In this document: positions 26,603 to 35,266 of the stretch, in pieces
Position numbering within the stretch: the stretch's first letter is position 1
Layout of the letters: the number at the start of each line of letters is the position of its first letter
DNA from: Oscillospiraceae bacterium
GTDB lineage: Bacteria > Bacillota > Clostridia > Oscillospirales > Oscillospiraceae
Direction: 5' to 3'
Assembly (NCBI GenBank): GCA_017427645.1
Contig: JAFRSI010000033.1
Coordinates: 1-58,834, forward strand
Length of the DNA stretch: 58,834 nucleotides
Made by a program: the position numbers and the translations under genes
Notes under the pieces: generated by a model
The model's database searches: none
What the model saw: only the letters and a program-made list of their open reading frames with translations
Told to the model about the DNA's origin: nothing

Positions 26603-26859
26603 AGCTCTTCCTCCAAATTCTCTATTGCAATCCCCATGCGCGCCGCCAGCCGCTCTGCAGGGAGCGCCGAGAGCACGACGTGGTCACTGTCCATAATCAA
26701 TACGGCCGCCGTCTTGCGGCCATACGTGGCGTCGATCAGCATGCCGCGGTCCCGTGCCTCCTGGATCAGGCGCTTGATCGGCGCGCTGTCCGGGCTGACG
26801 ATGGCCAGCAGACGCTGGGCAGACACCAGATTGCCAAAGCCAATGTTGATCAGCTGCAT
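26599..26859 (-). CDS. remA: RemA/DUF370 family DNA-binding regulator
   Basis: An 86-residue RemA (YlzA) protein. Motifs are [60 protein letters not shown] and LPAERLAAR. In Bacillus, RemA is an oligomeric DNA-binding activator of matrix genes; its targets in Clostridia are not known to me. Its position between yicC and gmk is conserved. Confidence 0.92.
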   Translation of the reverse strand: MQLINIGFGNLVSAQRLLAIVSPDSAPIKRLIQEARDRGMLIDATYGRKTAAVLIMDSDHVVLSALPAERLAARMGIAIENLEEEL

Positions 26860-26875
26860 GGTGTGCCTCCGCTTC

Positions 26876-27754
26876 TCATTCGATGTTCTGGATCTGCTCG
26901 CGGATCTTCTCCACCTCAGCCTTCATGTTTACCACGTCCTGGGCGATGGTCAGATCGTTGCACTTGGAGCCGATGGTGTTGCACTCCCGGTTGATCTCCT
27001 GGATCAGGAAGTCCAGCTTGCGGCCTACGGGCTCGTCCCCGCTCAGCATACTCCGCAGCTGGGCAATGTGGCTGCGCAGGCGCACCGTCTCCTCGTCCAC
27101 GGCGATCTTGTCGGCGAAGATGGCCGCCTCGGTGAGGATGCGCCCTTCGTCGATGGCGGTGGACTGCAGCACTTCCCGCATCTTATTCTCCAGGCGCTCC
27201 CGATACGCGGCCACGGTCTGCGGAGATCGCTCCTCCACTTTCCCCACCACCGACTCAACGGTGGCGGCCCGGCTCAAAATGTCCTCTGCCAGCTTGCCGC
27301 CCTCGGTGCTGCGCATGGCGTCGTAGGCGTCCAGCGCGGCCTCCAGCACCTGCGCGATATCGGCAGACACCGTTTCCATATCCTCCTCCGCCTTGGCAAC
27401 CGTCAGTACGTCGGGGAAGCGCGCCAGCATGACGGCAGACAATTCCCCTTCCAGGGAAAAGGTGCTCTGGATCTGCTTCAGCGCCTCGTAGTAGCTGCGG
27501 GCCAGAGGCTCGTTGACTGTCACCACGGAGACGTCCGCCGCGCTGGTGTCGATGGTCACGAACACGTCCACCTTGCCCCGGGCGATCCGCTTCTGCACGC
27601 GGCTCTTGATGGCGTCCTCCGCAAAAATATAGGCCCGGGGTATCTTGACCGTACAGTCCAGATAGCGGTTATTCACGCTGCGGAGCTCCACGGTGATATC
27701 CCGTTTGTTCAGCGTCTCTCTTGCCCGGCCGTAGCCGGTCATGCTTCTTACCAC
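26876..27754 (-). CDS. YicC/YloC family endoribonuclease
   Basis: A 292-residue YicC-family protein. Typical elements are [13 protein letters not shown] at the start, [36 protein letters not shown], and the C-terminal [18 protein letters not shown] and [20 protein letters not shown], which form the conserved catalytic part. Members act as endoribonucleases in mRNA turnover; the role here is inferred from the family. It is 16 bp before remA and 21 bp after the DnaJ-like gene. Confidence 0.93.
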   Translation of the reverse strand: MVRSMTGYGRARETLNKRDITVELRSVNNRYLDCTVKIPRAYIFAEDAIKSRVQKRIARGKVDVFVTIDTSAADVSVVTVNEPLARSYYEALKQIQSTFSLEGELSAVMLARFPDVLTVAKAEEDMETVSADIAQVLEAALDAYDAMRSTEGGKLAEDILSRAATVESVVGKVEERSPQTVAAYRERLENKMREVLQSTAIDEGRILTEAAIFADKIAVDEETVRLRSHIAQLRSMLSGDEPVGRKLDFLIQEINRECNTIGSKCNDLTIAQDVVNMKAEVEKIREQIQNIE

Positions 27755-27775
27755 GTCATATTCCTCCTTGTTCCC

Positions 27776-28426
27776 TCAACAGCAGCAATACCAGCCGCCG
27801 CCGGTCAGGCAGTTGATGCACAGCAGCGTGCCGCAGATCCGGCTGATGGTGTTGCTGCCGCAGCCGGCGGTGGTCATGGCCCGGTATCCGTCCGGCTGAT
27901 AGGCGCTCTGCCGGCCCTCCATCACGTCCAGTGCATGGCGGTATTCTGCGTTGTCCGGGTTCATCTGCACGGCGGTCTCGTAGTAGCGGTGCGCCTCGTC
28001 CATCCAGCCCCGGCGATAGCAGACGACGCCCTTGAGATAATACCACTCTCCGTCGTGATCGCTTCTGGCATTCAGCAGCTCCTCTGCCAGATTCAGGTCC
28101 CCCTGTTGAATGGCCATACGGATCCGCTGGTAACCGGAATCCGTACCGTAGGCGCCGTACGCGCCGCCGTAGGAGCCGCCGTAGGAATAGCCGGAGCTGC
28201 CGCCCTGCTGGTATCCCTGATAGGCGGAGCCGTGATTCTTTCTCTGGGCCTGGATGGTCTCGTAAGCCTCGTTGATCTCCTTCATCCGCTCCTGGGCCAG
28301 GTCGGCCAGCGGATTGTCGTGGTAGTTGTCGGGGTGATACTTACGGGCCAGGGTCCGATAGGCCTTTTTCACCTCTTCGTCCGTGGCGCTGCTGGATACG
28401 CCCAGCACTTGATAGGGATCACGCAT
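27776..28426 (-). CDS. J-domain protein with TPR-like helices and Cys-rich tail
   Basis: A 216-residue protein with an N-terminal J domain (DPYQVLGVSSSATDEEVKKA, HPD in KYHPDN), which stimulates DnaK-type chaperones. A Gly/Tyr/Ser-rich linker (YGGSYGGAYGAYG) leads to a TPR-like region (GDLNLAEELLNA ... DGEWYYLKGVVCYRRG ... AHRYYETAVQMNPDNAEYRHAL). The tail is hydrophobic with about seven cysteines, ending CCC, and may be a membrane or metal-binding anchor. The client is unknown. It precedes yicC and follows the DUF5685 gene. Confidence 0.85.
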   Translation of the reverse strand: MRDPYQVLGVSSSATDEEVKKAYRTLARKYHPDNYHDNPLADLAQERMKEINEAYETIQAQRKNHGSAYQGYQQGGSSGYSYGGSYGGAYGAYGTDSGYQRIRMAIQQGDLNLAEELLNARSDHDGEWYYLKGVVCYRRGWMDEAHRYYETAVQMNPDNAEYRHALDVMEGRQSAYQPDGYRAMTTAGCGSNTISRICGTLLCINCLTGGGWYCCC

Positions 28427-28453
28427 AAGCAGATCCTGCCTTTCGTCATGGAA

Positions 28454-29323
28454 TTACCGTTTCTCTCTCTTCTCTCTTTGGCGGAAGGTCCCGTCCAGTA
28501 CGGCGGCGCCTACCAGATAGAGTCCCTCGTATACGACGCTGCGGATCACGTCGCTGTAATCTCCGAAGTCGGCCAGTTCAAAAGCCGACGCCATCTGCCG
28601 GATGGATTGATCCAGGGTTTGTCCCAGGCGGAGGCGGCTCTCCTCTGTCCATACGCCGTCACGGTGCGGGAAACGCAGGGCCAGCGGATTATAGTTTCCG
28701 CGCCGCAGATCCTTTTTGATATCGTCCGCCGCATCCACCAGATAGATCCATCGGCCCAGATGATAGAGAAGATGCTCCAGCACCCGGCGGCGCTCCGGAT
28801 CGCTCTCGCCCTGCGCCGTCCGCACCAGCAGGCGGGCAAAGCAATCGGCAGGCTGATCGGGGATTGGACAGTTTTCCCGTTCCAGCTCTGAGAGCCGGGC
28901 AAGAAGCGCCTGCGTATCTCCGTCAAATTCCGGCCGATTCCCGCGGGCACGGCGGTATGCGCGGCGCAGCAGCAAAGAGGCGGCGCGGTATTTCAATCCG
29001 CCCCAAAAGCCGTGATCGGCTATGCCGTCCTGCAGCTGCCACCAGACCAGGATCACGCTGTAGTCCGCCGCCGCGTCCAGCGCCGCGCTGCGGCAGGCAC
29101 AGGGGCGTTTGCGGATGGGATGCACGACGCAGTGTTTTGGGCTCTGGCAGCAGGTTTTTCCCAGCAGCATGGCCAGAAAAGCCAGATCATAGTTGAGAAA
29201 CAACCTGGCCGGCAGGCCGTACCGCCGGCCCAGTGTGTGGCACAGGCCGCAGTAGGCGGCCTGAAATTTTTCCCTGTTTTCACCGTCCAGCTTATCCAGT
29301 GCCGGACGCACATAGCCAAACAT
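28454..29323 (-). CDS. DUF5685 family protein
   Basis: A 289-residue protein starting MFGYVRPALDKL, followed by YCGLCHTLGRRYG, the usual opening of DUF5685 proteins. A cluster of Cys and His follows (CCQSPKHCVVHP, then CACRSAALD), suggesting metal binding. The rest is helical with aromatic and charged residues (WWQLQDGIADHGFWGGLKYR; YLVDAADDIKKDLRRGNYNPL). That Asp-rich stretch recalls all-helical metal-dependent enzymes, but no activity is established. It is often next to a J-domain gene, as here. Confidence 0.75.
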   Translation of the reverse strand: MFGYVRPALDKLDGENREKFQAAYCGLCHTLGRRYGLPARLFLNYDLAFLAMLLGKTCCQSPKHCVVHPIRKRPCACRSAALDAAADYSVILVWWQLQDGIADHGFWGGLKYRAASLLLRRAYRRARGNRPEFDGDTQALLARLSELERENCPIPDQPADCFARLLVRTAQGESDPERRRVLEHLLYHLGRWIYLVDAADDIKKDLRRGNYNPLALRFPHRDGVWTEESRLRLGQTLDQSIRQMASAFELADFGDYSDVIRSVVYEGLYLVGAAVLDGTFRQREKREKR

Positions 29324-29324
29324 C

Positions 29325-29729
29325 TCAGAAAACCCGCAAGATGGTGTAGGTCAGCGATTCGTGGCGGCGGGCGTAGCGATCATAAATGACGCTGGGGATA
29401 AAGGACAGTCCCGCCGCGCCGATGGCAATCAGATAGCGGACGGTTTCGCTCAGCCCCGCCGACAGGAAGTATCCCAGCAGGAAGAAGACCACCGGCAGCA
29501 GATAGACGATCGCCACCACGCCCAGCAGCTTCCTGGTACTGCTCTCCACTACCACCTTCTGGCCGGGCTGGGCCCCCACGTCGTTTCTGGCGCGGGCCCG
29601 GACCGACGCCCCGCTGACGCCGCAGCCGGCGCACTCCTCGCAGTCGTGTCCGCAGGCGGACTTGCGGGGAACCGATATTCTGGCATAGCCGTGGTCCAGG
29701 ATCTCCTCCACGGTTGCAATTTGTGTCAT
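29325..29729 (-). CDS. RseC/SoxR-reducing-type membrane protein
   Basis: A 134-residue RseC-family protein. The N-terminal cytoplasmic part has four closely spaced cysteines (CGHDCEECAGCG), a likely Fe-S or metal site, then a small beta domain (NDVGAQPGQKVVVE). Two membrane helices follow (about residues 69-89 and 95-113). Relatives act with electron-transfer complexes or SoxR reduction; the partner here is unknown. It lies 1 bp from the DUF5685 gene. Confidence 0.8.
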   Translation of the reverse strand: MTQIATVEEILDHGYARISVPRKSACGHDCEECAGCGVSGASVRARARNDVGAQPGQKVVVESSTRKLLGVVAIVYLLPVVFFLLGYFLSAGLSETVRYLIAIGAAGLSFIPSVIYDRYARRHESLTYTILRVF

Positions 29730-29752
29730 ACGTCTTGCTCCTCTCCGAGGGG

Positions 29753-31069
29753 TTATCCTTCGGTATTCTCCTCCGGCTCCGTGTTCTCGCCGGATTCCTC
29801 GTTGTTATCCGGCTCCGGTTCCGGCTCAGGCTCCGGTGTTACCGACAGGTTCAGGATGATCTGGTATTTCCCTTTTGCTCCTGCGTCGGGGTGATTCGGC
29901 AGATCGACCTGAACGGGCACCGTGTAGTTGCCCTCCCGGGTGATATCCGTCAAGCTGGCAGTTATCACCAGGTCCTCAGGCGTGATCTGCTCCACGGTTT
30001 TCTCCAGGCCGCGGATCAGAATATCCAGGCTCTCCGTCACAGCGGTGGCGGTATAACCCTCCGGTACGTTGATAAACCGGAACTCGGACACGGTGACCGT
30101 CCGCTCGCTGACGCCGCTGACCACGATCGTGGCAGTCACTTTCTTGATATCGGGCGGCAGCGTCACGCCCTCCGGGGTGGACAGGGTGTATTCAAAGGAC
30201 TGATAGGGCTCCAAATCCTGCAGATAGATCGTGTCCAGCACGATGGAATCAATGTCCGCCAGCGTATCGCGCGCGCCGGTCAGAACCACGCTGCTGACCG
30301 GTGCCAGCGTACACATCATGGTGGCGGTGGTGGAGCCGGGGGCTTCCTCGAAGTTGATGACCAGAGGCACCGTTTTCGTGGTCTTGATGGGCAGCGTGAC
30401 CTGAACGGTCTTTACCTCCGTACGGATGTCCTCGTTGTCGATCTCAATATCGTTATAGTCGTAGAGCTTGTAGGTAAGATTCTGAACCATATCGGTCTCT
30501 GCGCCGGACACGTTCAGTTCGACCTTGGCATAGCTGACGTTGATGAGATCGTCCCGCTGCCCGCGCAGGACCAGCACAGACGGGTCCAGGCGCACCGACT
30601 CAGAGAAATAACCTCTGGCAACAGTGCCCACGATGCTGCACTCAATGGGGATTTCCTTGGTGGACAGTTCACCCACCGTCACCGTGACGGAATAGGCGCT
30701 GGCCCGCAGAACGGTGATGCTGTTGCGGGAAATGTTGTCCGGATAGTAGACGTTGTAGGACAGTGACTGCACGCCGGTCTCCGTGATGCCGGAGGTATCC
30801 GCCACGATGCGGATCTGATCCTTGTCCATCTTCATCAGCGTGCTGCGGGGGCCCTCCAGCCACAGATCGATGGTGGTATCGTAGCCGCTGAGGAGCATCA
30901 GATTCCGACCGGCCAGAACGCCGTTTTCACCGGAGAACTCCACCGGGATGTCGTGGACCTCCGTCTTGACGGTGGTCGCCTGCCCGATATCCACGTACAG
31001 CCAGATGGCGATTGCCGCCAAAATGGAAATGACAACCCGCAGAGCGATGCTGCTTTTATTATTTTCCAT
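29753..31069 (-). CDS. cdaR: YbbR-domain protein CdaR
   Basis: A 438-residue membrane-anchored regulator of the diadenylate cyclase. One N-terminal helix (SIALRVVISILAAIAIWLYV) is followed by about four YbbR-like beta domains, seen as repeated patterns such as TKTVPLVINFEEAP and TVSEFRFINVPEGYTATAV. The last 25 residues are Pro/Glu-rich (PEPEPEPEPDNNEESGE). Its start overlaps the end of cdaA by 11 bp, the usual cdaA-cdaR pairing. Confidence 0.93.
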   Translation of the reverse strand: MENNKSSIALRVVISILAAIAIWLYVDIGQATTVKTEVHDIPVEFSGENGVLAGRNLMLLSGYDTTIDLWLEGPRSTLMKMDKDQIRIVADTSGITETGVQSLSYNVYYPDNISRNSITVLRASAYSVTVTVGELSTKEIPIECSIVGTVARGYFSESVRLDPSVLVLRGQRDDLINVSYAKVELNVSGAETDMVQNLTYKLYDYNDIEIDNEDIRTEVKTVQVTLPIKTTKTVPLVINFEEAPGSTTATMMCTLAPVSSVVLTGARDTLADIDSIVLDTIYLQDLEPYQSFEYTLSTPEGVTLPPDIKKVTATIVVSGVSERTVTVSEFRFINVPEGYTATAVTESLDILIRGLEKTVEQITPEDLVITASLTDITREGNYTVPVQVDLPNHPDAGAKGKYQIILNLSVTPEPEPEPEPDNNEESGENTEPEENTEG

Positions 31070-31946
31070 CCTGGCTCCTCCCTTCTTTGCCCTGCAGCAG
31101 CGAGAACCAGCCGGTGCGCGGCTTATCCGCCTGCTCCTCCTCCGCGGAGGGCATCAACTCGTTGCGCAGCAGCTTTCCCAGCGTCTCCGGCATCAGGTGG
31201 CGTTTGAGCATTCCTCCCACAGCCACAGAGATGGACCCCGTCTCCTCCGAGACGATGACCACCACTGCGTCGGAGTTTTCACTCATACCGATACCGGCCC
31301 GGTGACGCATGCCCAGGTCCCGGCTCAGATTCGTGTTCTGCGACAGGGGCAGCATGCATCCGGCGCCCAGGATGCGGCCGTTGCGGATAATGACCGCGCC
31401 GTCGTGCATCGGCGCCTTGACGAAAAAAATGTTCTTCAGCAGCTCGCTGGAGACGGCGGCGTCCAGCGTAGTACCGCTGCGCACCATATCGTCCAGCAGG
31501 ATCTTGCGCTCGAATACGATCAGCACGCCGGTCTTTGTGCGGGACATATCCGTGCAGGCGATCACCGTCTGGTTGATGGCCTGCTCCAGCTCCGAGGATC
31601 GCTCCTCCGGCCCAAAGATCCGCAGGATCCGTATATTGCGGCTGCCCAGATTTTCCAGCAGCTGCCGGATCTCCGGCTGGAAAACGATGATCAGCGCCAG
31701 CACGCCGAACTCCACGATATGGGAGAGCAGATAGTGGATGGCGTTGAGCTGCAGCACCTGACTCAGCCACAGGGCCAACAGGAAGATGGCCACGCCCTTG
31801 AGAATATTCTCGGCGCGCTTGCTCTTGACCATCTTCAAAAGGCGATAGACCAGATAGGCAATGATCGCCATATCCACCAGGTCCATGGGCCGGATGAGCA
31901 GCAGGTATCGCCCGACATTTTCCACTACAGACACAAGCTTATCCAT
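31059..31946 (-). CDS. cdaA: Diadenylate cyclase CdaA
   Basis: A 295-residue membrane enzyme making c-di-AMP from two ATP. Three hydrophobic helices occupy about residues 20-85, followed by the DAC domain with the catalytic MHDGAVII (DGA) and MRHRAGIGMSE (RHR) motifs and VFERKILLDDMVRSG. c-di-AMP controls potassium and osmotic balance and cell wall homeostasis. ATG 31946 follows AGAGGA; an in-frame TTG lies 6 bp upstream. It heads the long minus-strand run that includes cdaR, and a clear promoter lies upstream. Confidence 0.95.
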   Translation of the reverse strand: MDKLVSVVENVGRYLLLIRPMDLVDMAIIAYLVYRLLKMVKSKRAENILKGVAIFLLALWLSQVLQLNAIHYLLSHIVEFGVLALIIVFQPEIRQLLENLGSRNIRILRIFGPEERSSELEQAINQTVIACTDMSRTKTGVLIVFERKILLDDMVRSGTTLDAAVSSELLKNIFFVKAPMHDGAVIIRNGRILGAGCMLPLSQNTNLSRDLGMRHRAGIGMSENSDAVVVIVSEETGSISVAVGGMLKRHLMPETLGKLLRNELMPSAEEEQADKPRTGWFSLLQGKEGRSQDGK

Positions 31947-31987
31947 AGGCAATTCCTCTCTGTCTGTGCATACTGATAGATGATAAC

Positions 31988-32016
31988 ATTATATAAAAAA
32001 TATTGGGAAATTGCAA
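31988..32016 (-). promoter_or_regulatory. Sigma-A promoter of the cdaA operon
   Basis: On the minus strand, TTGCAA (32011-32016), a 17-bp spacer and TATAAT (31988-31993) in a strongly AT-rich gap, 41 bp before cdaA. It is the only clear promoter found for the roughly 16-kb run down to rsgA. Confidence 0.8.
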
Positions 32017-32030
32017 CAAAAAAAGTGTGT

Positions 32031-33170
32031 CTATAATGTTACTTTTTCACGAAGCTCCCTCCGCAATACATCGGCAAAACGCCGGACCTGTTCCCTGGTA
32101 TTGAAGGCCGAAAAGCTCAGGCGCACCGTACCGGTCTCCAGCGTACCGGCGGTCCGATGGGCCAGCGGCGCACAGTGCAGGCCGGCACGGACGGCAATCC
32201 CTTTCTGCGCCAGGACCTGGCCCAGCTCCTCGCAGTCCCATCCCGTCACGGTAAAGGACAGGACCCCGGTCTGCGCCGCCGGATCGTCGGAGGCATAGAG
32301 CCGGACGCCGCGTATTTCCCGCATTTCCCGGACAGCTTCTTCCAGAAGGACCCGTTCATGGGCCCGGATACGCTGCGGCCCCATGCGGTGAACGAACCGG
32401 AGCCCTGCCAGCAGTCCGGCGATTCCGGGCATGTTATGGGTCCCCGGCTCCAGCCGATCCGGCAGCTGGCCCGGCATCTCCTGCAACCGTGAGGCAGAGC
32501 CGGTCCCGCCCTGCAGCAGAGGGATCACGTCCTCCCTGCCGCACAGCAGCAACCCTGTCCCCTGGGGACCGTAGAGCCCCTTATGTCCCGGCATTGCCAC
32601 GTAAGCCGCCTGCAGCTTCATGACATCCAGGTCCAATACGCCTGCCGACTGCGAGGCATCCACGATCAAGGGCGTTCCCGTGCGTCGGCAGAGGTCTGCG
32701 ATCCGCTCCATTGGCTGCACCGCGCCGAACACGTTGGAAACATGGGTCCAGATCACGGCGTCCGCTTTCTCCTGCAGCGCCGCAGCCAGGCCTTCCACCG
32801 CCGCATCCGGATCGAATACGGGCGCGGCAGCAATCTCCGTCCGCAGGCCCGGAATCACGTACAGCGGCCTGGTCACGGCGTTGTGCTCCAGGCCGGATAT
32901 CACCACTCTCCCACCGGGCTTTACCAGCGACCGGATGGCTATATTCAGTCCGTGGGTCGCGCTGCCGGTAAAAATCACGCGGGCGGGGTCAGTGATCCCA
33001 AACAGTTTCGCCGCCTCACTGCGGCAGAGAAAAGCGGTCTCCTCTGCGCGGCGGGCCGCCGCGTAACTGCCGCGGCCGGGCGAGCTCATGGATCCGACGG
33101 CGGCGGCCACGGCTTCACGAACCTGCCGCGGCTTCTCCAGCGTCGTGGCGGCTGCGTCAAAATAGATCAC
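32031..33170 (-). CDS. Class V aminotransferase / cysteine desulfurase family protein
   Basis: A 379-residue PLP enzyme of the SufS/Csd type. The start VIYFDAAATT is typical. GSATHGLNIAI, LEHNAVTRPL, the PLP-phosphate Asp region PLIVDASQSAG and the Schiff-base Lys in MPGHKGLYGPQGTG are present, and GLHCAPLAHRTAGT near the C-terminus carries the active-site Cys. It should take sulfur (or selenium) from cysteine. GTG 33170 overlaps the DUF3343 stop by 4 bp and follows AGGTGG; the open frame upstream is inside that gene. Confidence 0.88.
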   Translation of the reverse strand: MIYFDAAATTLEKPRQVREAVAAAVGSMSSPGRGSYAAARRAEETAFLCRSEAAKLFGITDPARVIFTGSATHGLNIAIRSLVKPGGRVVISGLEHNAVTRPLYVIPGLRTEIAAAPVFDPDAAVEGLAAALQEKADAVIWTHVSNVFGAVQPMERIADLCRRTGTPLIVDASQSAGVLDLDVMKLQAAYVAMPGHKGLYGPQGTGLLLCGREDVIPLLQGGTGSASRLQEMPGQLPDRLEPGTHNMPGIAGLLAGLRFVHRMGPQRIRAHERVLLEEAVREMREIRGVRLYASDDPAAQTGVLSFTVTGWDCEELGQVLAQKGIAVRAGLHCAPLAHRTAGTLETGTVRLSFSAFNTREQVRRFADVLRRELREKVTL

Positions 33171-33418
33171 CAGACCACCTCGCGGTAACAGCCGTCCTCT
33201 CTGGCAAATACGCTCTTCGGCAGAAGCTGCGCCTGCTGCAGACAATTGCGCCCCCGTTCCTCCTGCGGCTTTCGGATACGCACAGCATAGGCGCAGCCGC
33301 TCTGGGTCAACCCTGCCGGCGTACGCAGGATCCCGGCGCGGACGCCGCATTGCTCCAGGGTACGCGCCATCTGCTGGGCGTGGGTGACGGAGCGTGCGAT
33401 CAACAAATAGTATTCCAT
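33167..33418 (-). CDS. DUF3343 family protein (putative sulfur/selenium carrier)
   Basis: An 83-residue protein. The pattern YLLIARSVTHAQQMARTLEQ, then a Cys (QCGVRAGILRTP) and GCAYAVRIRK, is that of DUF3343, proposed elsewhere to be a small S/Se-carrier-like fold. GAGGAGG lies upstream of ATG 33418. Translational coupling to a desulfurase supports a role in accepting or delivering the sulfur or selenium it releases. This is inference from pairing; no direct activity can be read from the sequence. Confidence 0.75.
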   Translation of the reverse strand: MEYYLLIARSVTHAQQMARTLEQCGVRAGILRTPAGLTQSGCAYAVRIRKPQEERGRNCLQQAQLLPKSVFAREDGCYREVVW

Positions 33419-33436
33419 GACAAACCTCCTCAGAGC

Positions 33437-33466
33437 ATTGTATGAGGAAGGTGTCCAGGCTGTGAA
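33437..33466 (-). promoter_or_regulatory. Possible promoter of the DUF3343/desulfurase pair
   Basis: On the minus strand, TTCACA (33461-33466), an 18-bp spacer and TACAAT (33437-33442). It overlaps the T-run of the ispF terminator, so the pair may be separately transcribed. The -35 is weak. Confidence 0.4.
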
Positions 33467-33496
33467 AACAGGGACCCGGCAAACGCCGGATCCCTG
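33464..33496 (-). terminator. Terminator after ispF
   Basis: A 12-bp stem with one G/U pair (33469-33480 with 33485-33496) and loop GTTT, followed on the minus strand by TTTTC. Confidence 0.8.
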
Positions 33497-33503
33497 TTCG
33501 TCC

Positions 33504-33986
33504 CTATTTCTTTTCGATCAATGCCACGGCGTGAGCCGCCATGCCGCTGCCGTCTCCGGTAAAGCCCAGATGCTCCTCCGTGGTGGCCTTCACGTTGACC
33601 TGCCCCGGGTCGATCCCCAGCGCCTCCGCGATGTTCTGCCGCATGGCCTCACGGTAGGGCCCGACCTTGGGGCGCTGGGCGATCAGCGTGGCGTCCACAT
33701 TGACCGTCTGCCACCCCGCCTCCTCCAGGCGCACCCGTACGCGCTGCAGCAGCGCAATGCTGGAGATATCGAGAAAAGCGTCGTCATCGTCGGGAAACAG
33801 CGCGCCGATATCGCCCATGGCAGCGGCGCCCAGCAGCGCATCCATCACCGCGTGTACCAGCACGTCGGCGTCGGAGTGTCCGTCCAGCCCCTGTTCCCAG
33901 GGGATCAAAACGCCTCCGAGGATCAGCTTCCGGCCCGGCACCAGGCGATGGACGTCGTAACCGTGGCCCACACGAAGACCCGTCAT
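33504..33986 (-). CDS. ispF: 2-C-methyl-D-erythritol 2,4-cyclodiphosphate synthase
   Basis: A 160-residue trimeric zinc enzyme of the MEP isoprenoid pathway. Motifs are RVGHGYDVHRLVPGR (zinc ligands Asp and His), GLDGHSDADVLVHAVMDALLGAA, DIGALFPD, and the C-terminal VKATTEEHLGFTGDGSGMAAHAV. The ATG overlaps the ispD stop by 4 bp, so IspD and IspF are made together. Confidence 0.96.
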   Translation of the reverse strand: MTGLRVGHGYDVHRLVPGRKLILGGVLIPWEQGLDGHSDADVLVHAVMDALLGAAAMGDIGALFPDDDDAFLDISSIALLQRVRVRLEEAGWQTVNVDATLIAQRPKVGPYREAMRQNIAEALGIDPGQVNVKATTEEHLGFTGDGSGMAAHAVALIEKK

Positions 33987-34735
33987 ACGCCCTCATGCTC
34001 CCTTCCTGCCAGGATCGCAGCGGCCAGCGTCAGATCCAGCGGGGTGGTGATCTTGATATTCTCCGGGTCGCCTTGTGTCAAGTAAACTTCCTTGCCAAGG
34101 CGCTCCACAGCGGAGCAATCGTCGGTGACTGCTGCCCCGGCTTCCAGGGCGGACTGGAGAGCTGCCTTCAGGATGGACGCCTGGAACACCTGGGGCGTCC
34201 TTACGGCATACATGGTGCTGCGGTCCGGCGTTCCCGTGACGCGGCCGTTTGCATCGGCTGTTTTTACGGTATCCGTCAGCGGAACGGCAGGTGCCACGGC
34301 GTAGGTTGCCCAGCCGCGGCGCACCAGATCGTCAAACTCCTGCGGCCGGATCAGCGGGCGGGCGCCGTCGTGGACGGCCAACAGCTCCGCCTGGGGATTT
34401 GCCTCCACGGCAGCTGCCAGAACGGAAGCCGTGCGGCTCTCTCCCCCCTGCACCACGCGGACGCTCTTGCGCAGTCCGGCGCGGTTGCAGAGATCCGCCA
34501 CCTCCAGCATCAGGTCCTCACGGGTGGCCACAATGATCTCATCCACCAGCTCTGCAGCGTCAATGGCGCGCAGCGTGCGCATCAGCACCGGCATGCCGGC
34601 CAGATCCATGAACAGCTTATTCTCACCGCCCATCCGCTCCGAGCGGCCCGCTGCCGCCACGATCGCGGTGCAGTAGGGGCGGCGCTTCTCACGTATCCCG
34701 CGAATCTTGTCCCAAAACTTTCCCATAAAGCACAT
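33983..34735 (-). CDS. ispD: 2-C-methyl-D-erythritol 4-phosphate cytidylyltransferase
   Basis: A 250-residue nucleotidyltransferase of the MEP pathway. The CTP-binding signature AIVAAAGRSERMGGENKLFM is near residue 24, after a short basic extension. VVQGGESRTASVLAA, AVHDGARPLI, AVPLTDTVKTA, VRTPQVF and VTDDCSAVE follow. ATG 34735 is used because GGGGAG (shared with the carD end) precedes it; an ATG at 34726 is a possible alternative. Confidence 0.95.
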   Translation of the reverse strand: MCFMGKFWDKIRGIREKRRPYCTAIVAAAGRSERMGGENKLFMDLAGMPVLMRTLRAIDAAELVDEIIVATREDLMLEVADLCNRAGLRKSVRVVQGGESRTASVLAAAVEANPQAELLAVHDGARPLIRPQEFDDLVRRGWATYAVAPAVPLTDTVKTADANGRVTGTPDRSTMYAVRTPQVFQASILKAALQSALEAGAAVTDDCSAVERLGKEVYLTQGDPENIKITTPLDLTLAAAILAGREHEGV

Positions 34736-34736
34736 A

Positions 34737-35222
34737 TCACTCCCCAGCCAGCATGATCTCGTCGATCTGCTGTTCCGTCTCCTTGTAGTCCGCTCCCTTC
34801 ACCAGAACAACCTCCGAGAGGAGGATCTGCTTGGCGCTGTGGAGCATCTTCCGCTCCCCGTTGGAGAGACCTCTGCTGCGGTCGCGCCACATCAGGGTCT
34901 TGATCACACGGGCCACCTCTGTCAGCTGTCCGCTCTTGAGCCGATCCATGTTCTCCCGATACCTCTGGTTCCAGTTTGCCGTTGCGTCCACCGGCAGGTC
35001 CGGGATCTGCCCGATCAGCTTCTCAATGGAATCGACGGTGGACAGCTCCCGTATGCCGATCTTCTCGCAGCTCTCCGTGGGGATCTTCAGCACCAGTTCC
35101 CCTACAGGCAGCGAAAATACATAGTACCGCTTGCGCTGTCCGGCCAATCGCTCTTCCACAATATCGCGGATCACACCTGCTCCGTGCATCGGGTGTACCA
35201 CTTTGTCGCCTACCAGATACAT
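34737..35222 (-). CDS. carD: CarD family transcriptional regulator
   Basis: A 161-residue CarD/CdnL-TRCF protein that binds the RNA polymerase beta subunit and stabilises open promoter complexes. The Tudor-like N-terminus (VGDKVVHPMHGAGVIRDI, YYVFSLPVGELVLKIP) is followed by a helical DNA-binding part with the conserved WNQRYRENMDRLKSGQLTE and LSNGERKMLHSAKQIL. AAGGAGGTG gives a very strong ribosome-binding site before ATG 35222. The carD-ispD-ispF order is common in Clostridia. Confidence 0.94.
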   Translation of the reverse strand: MYLVGDKVVHPMHGAGVIRDIVEERLAGQRKRYYVFSLPVGELVLKIPTESCEKIGIRELSTVDSIEKLIGQIPDLPVDATANWNQRYRENMDRLKSGQLTEVARVIKTLMWRDRSRGLSNGERKMLHSAKQILLSEVVLVKGADYKETEQQIDEIMLAGE

Positions 35223-35266
35223 CTGTCCACCTCCTTTTCCAAACGTGCTTATAATGAACCTCTTGT

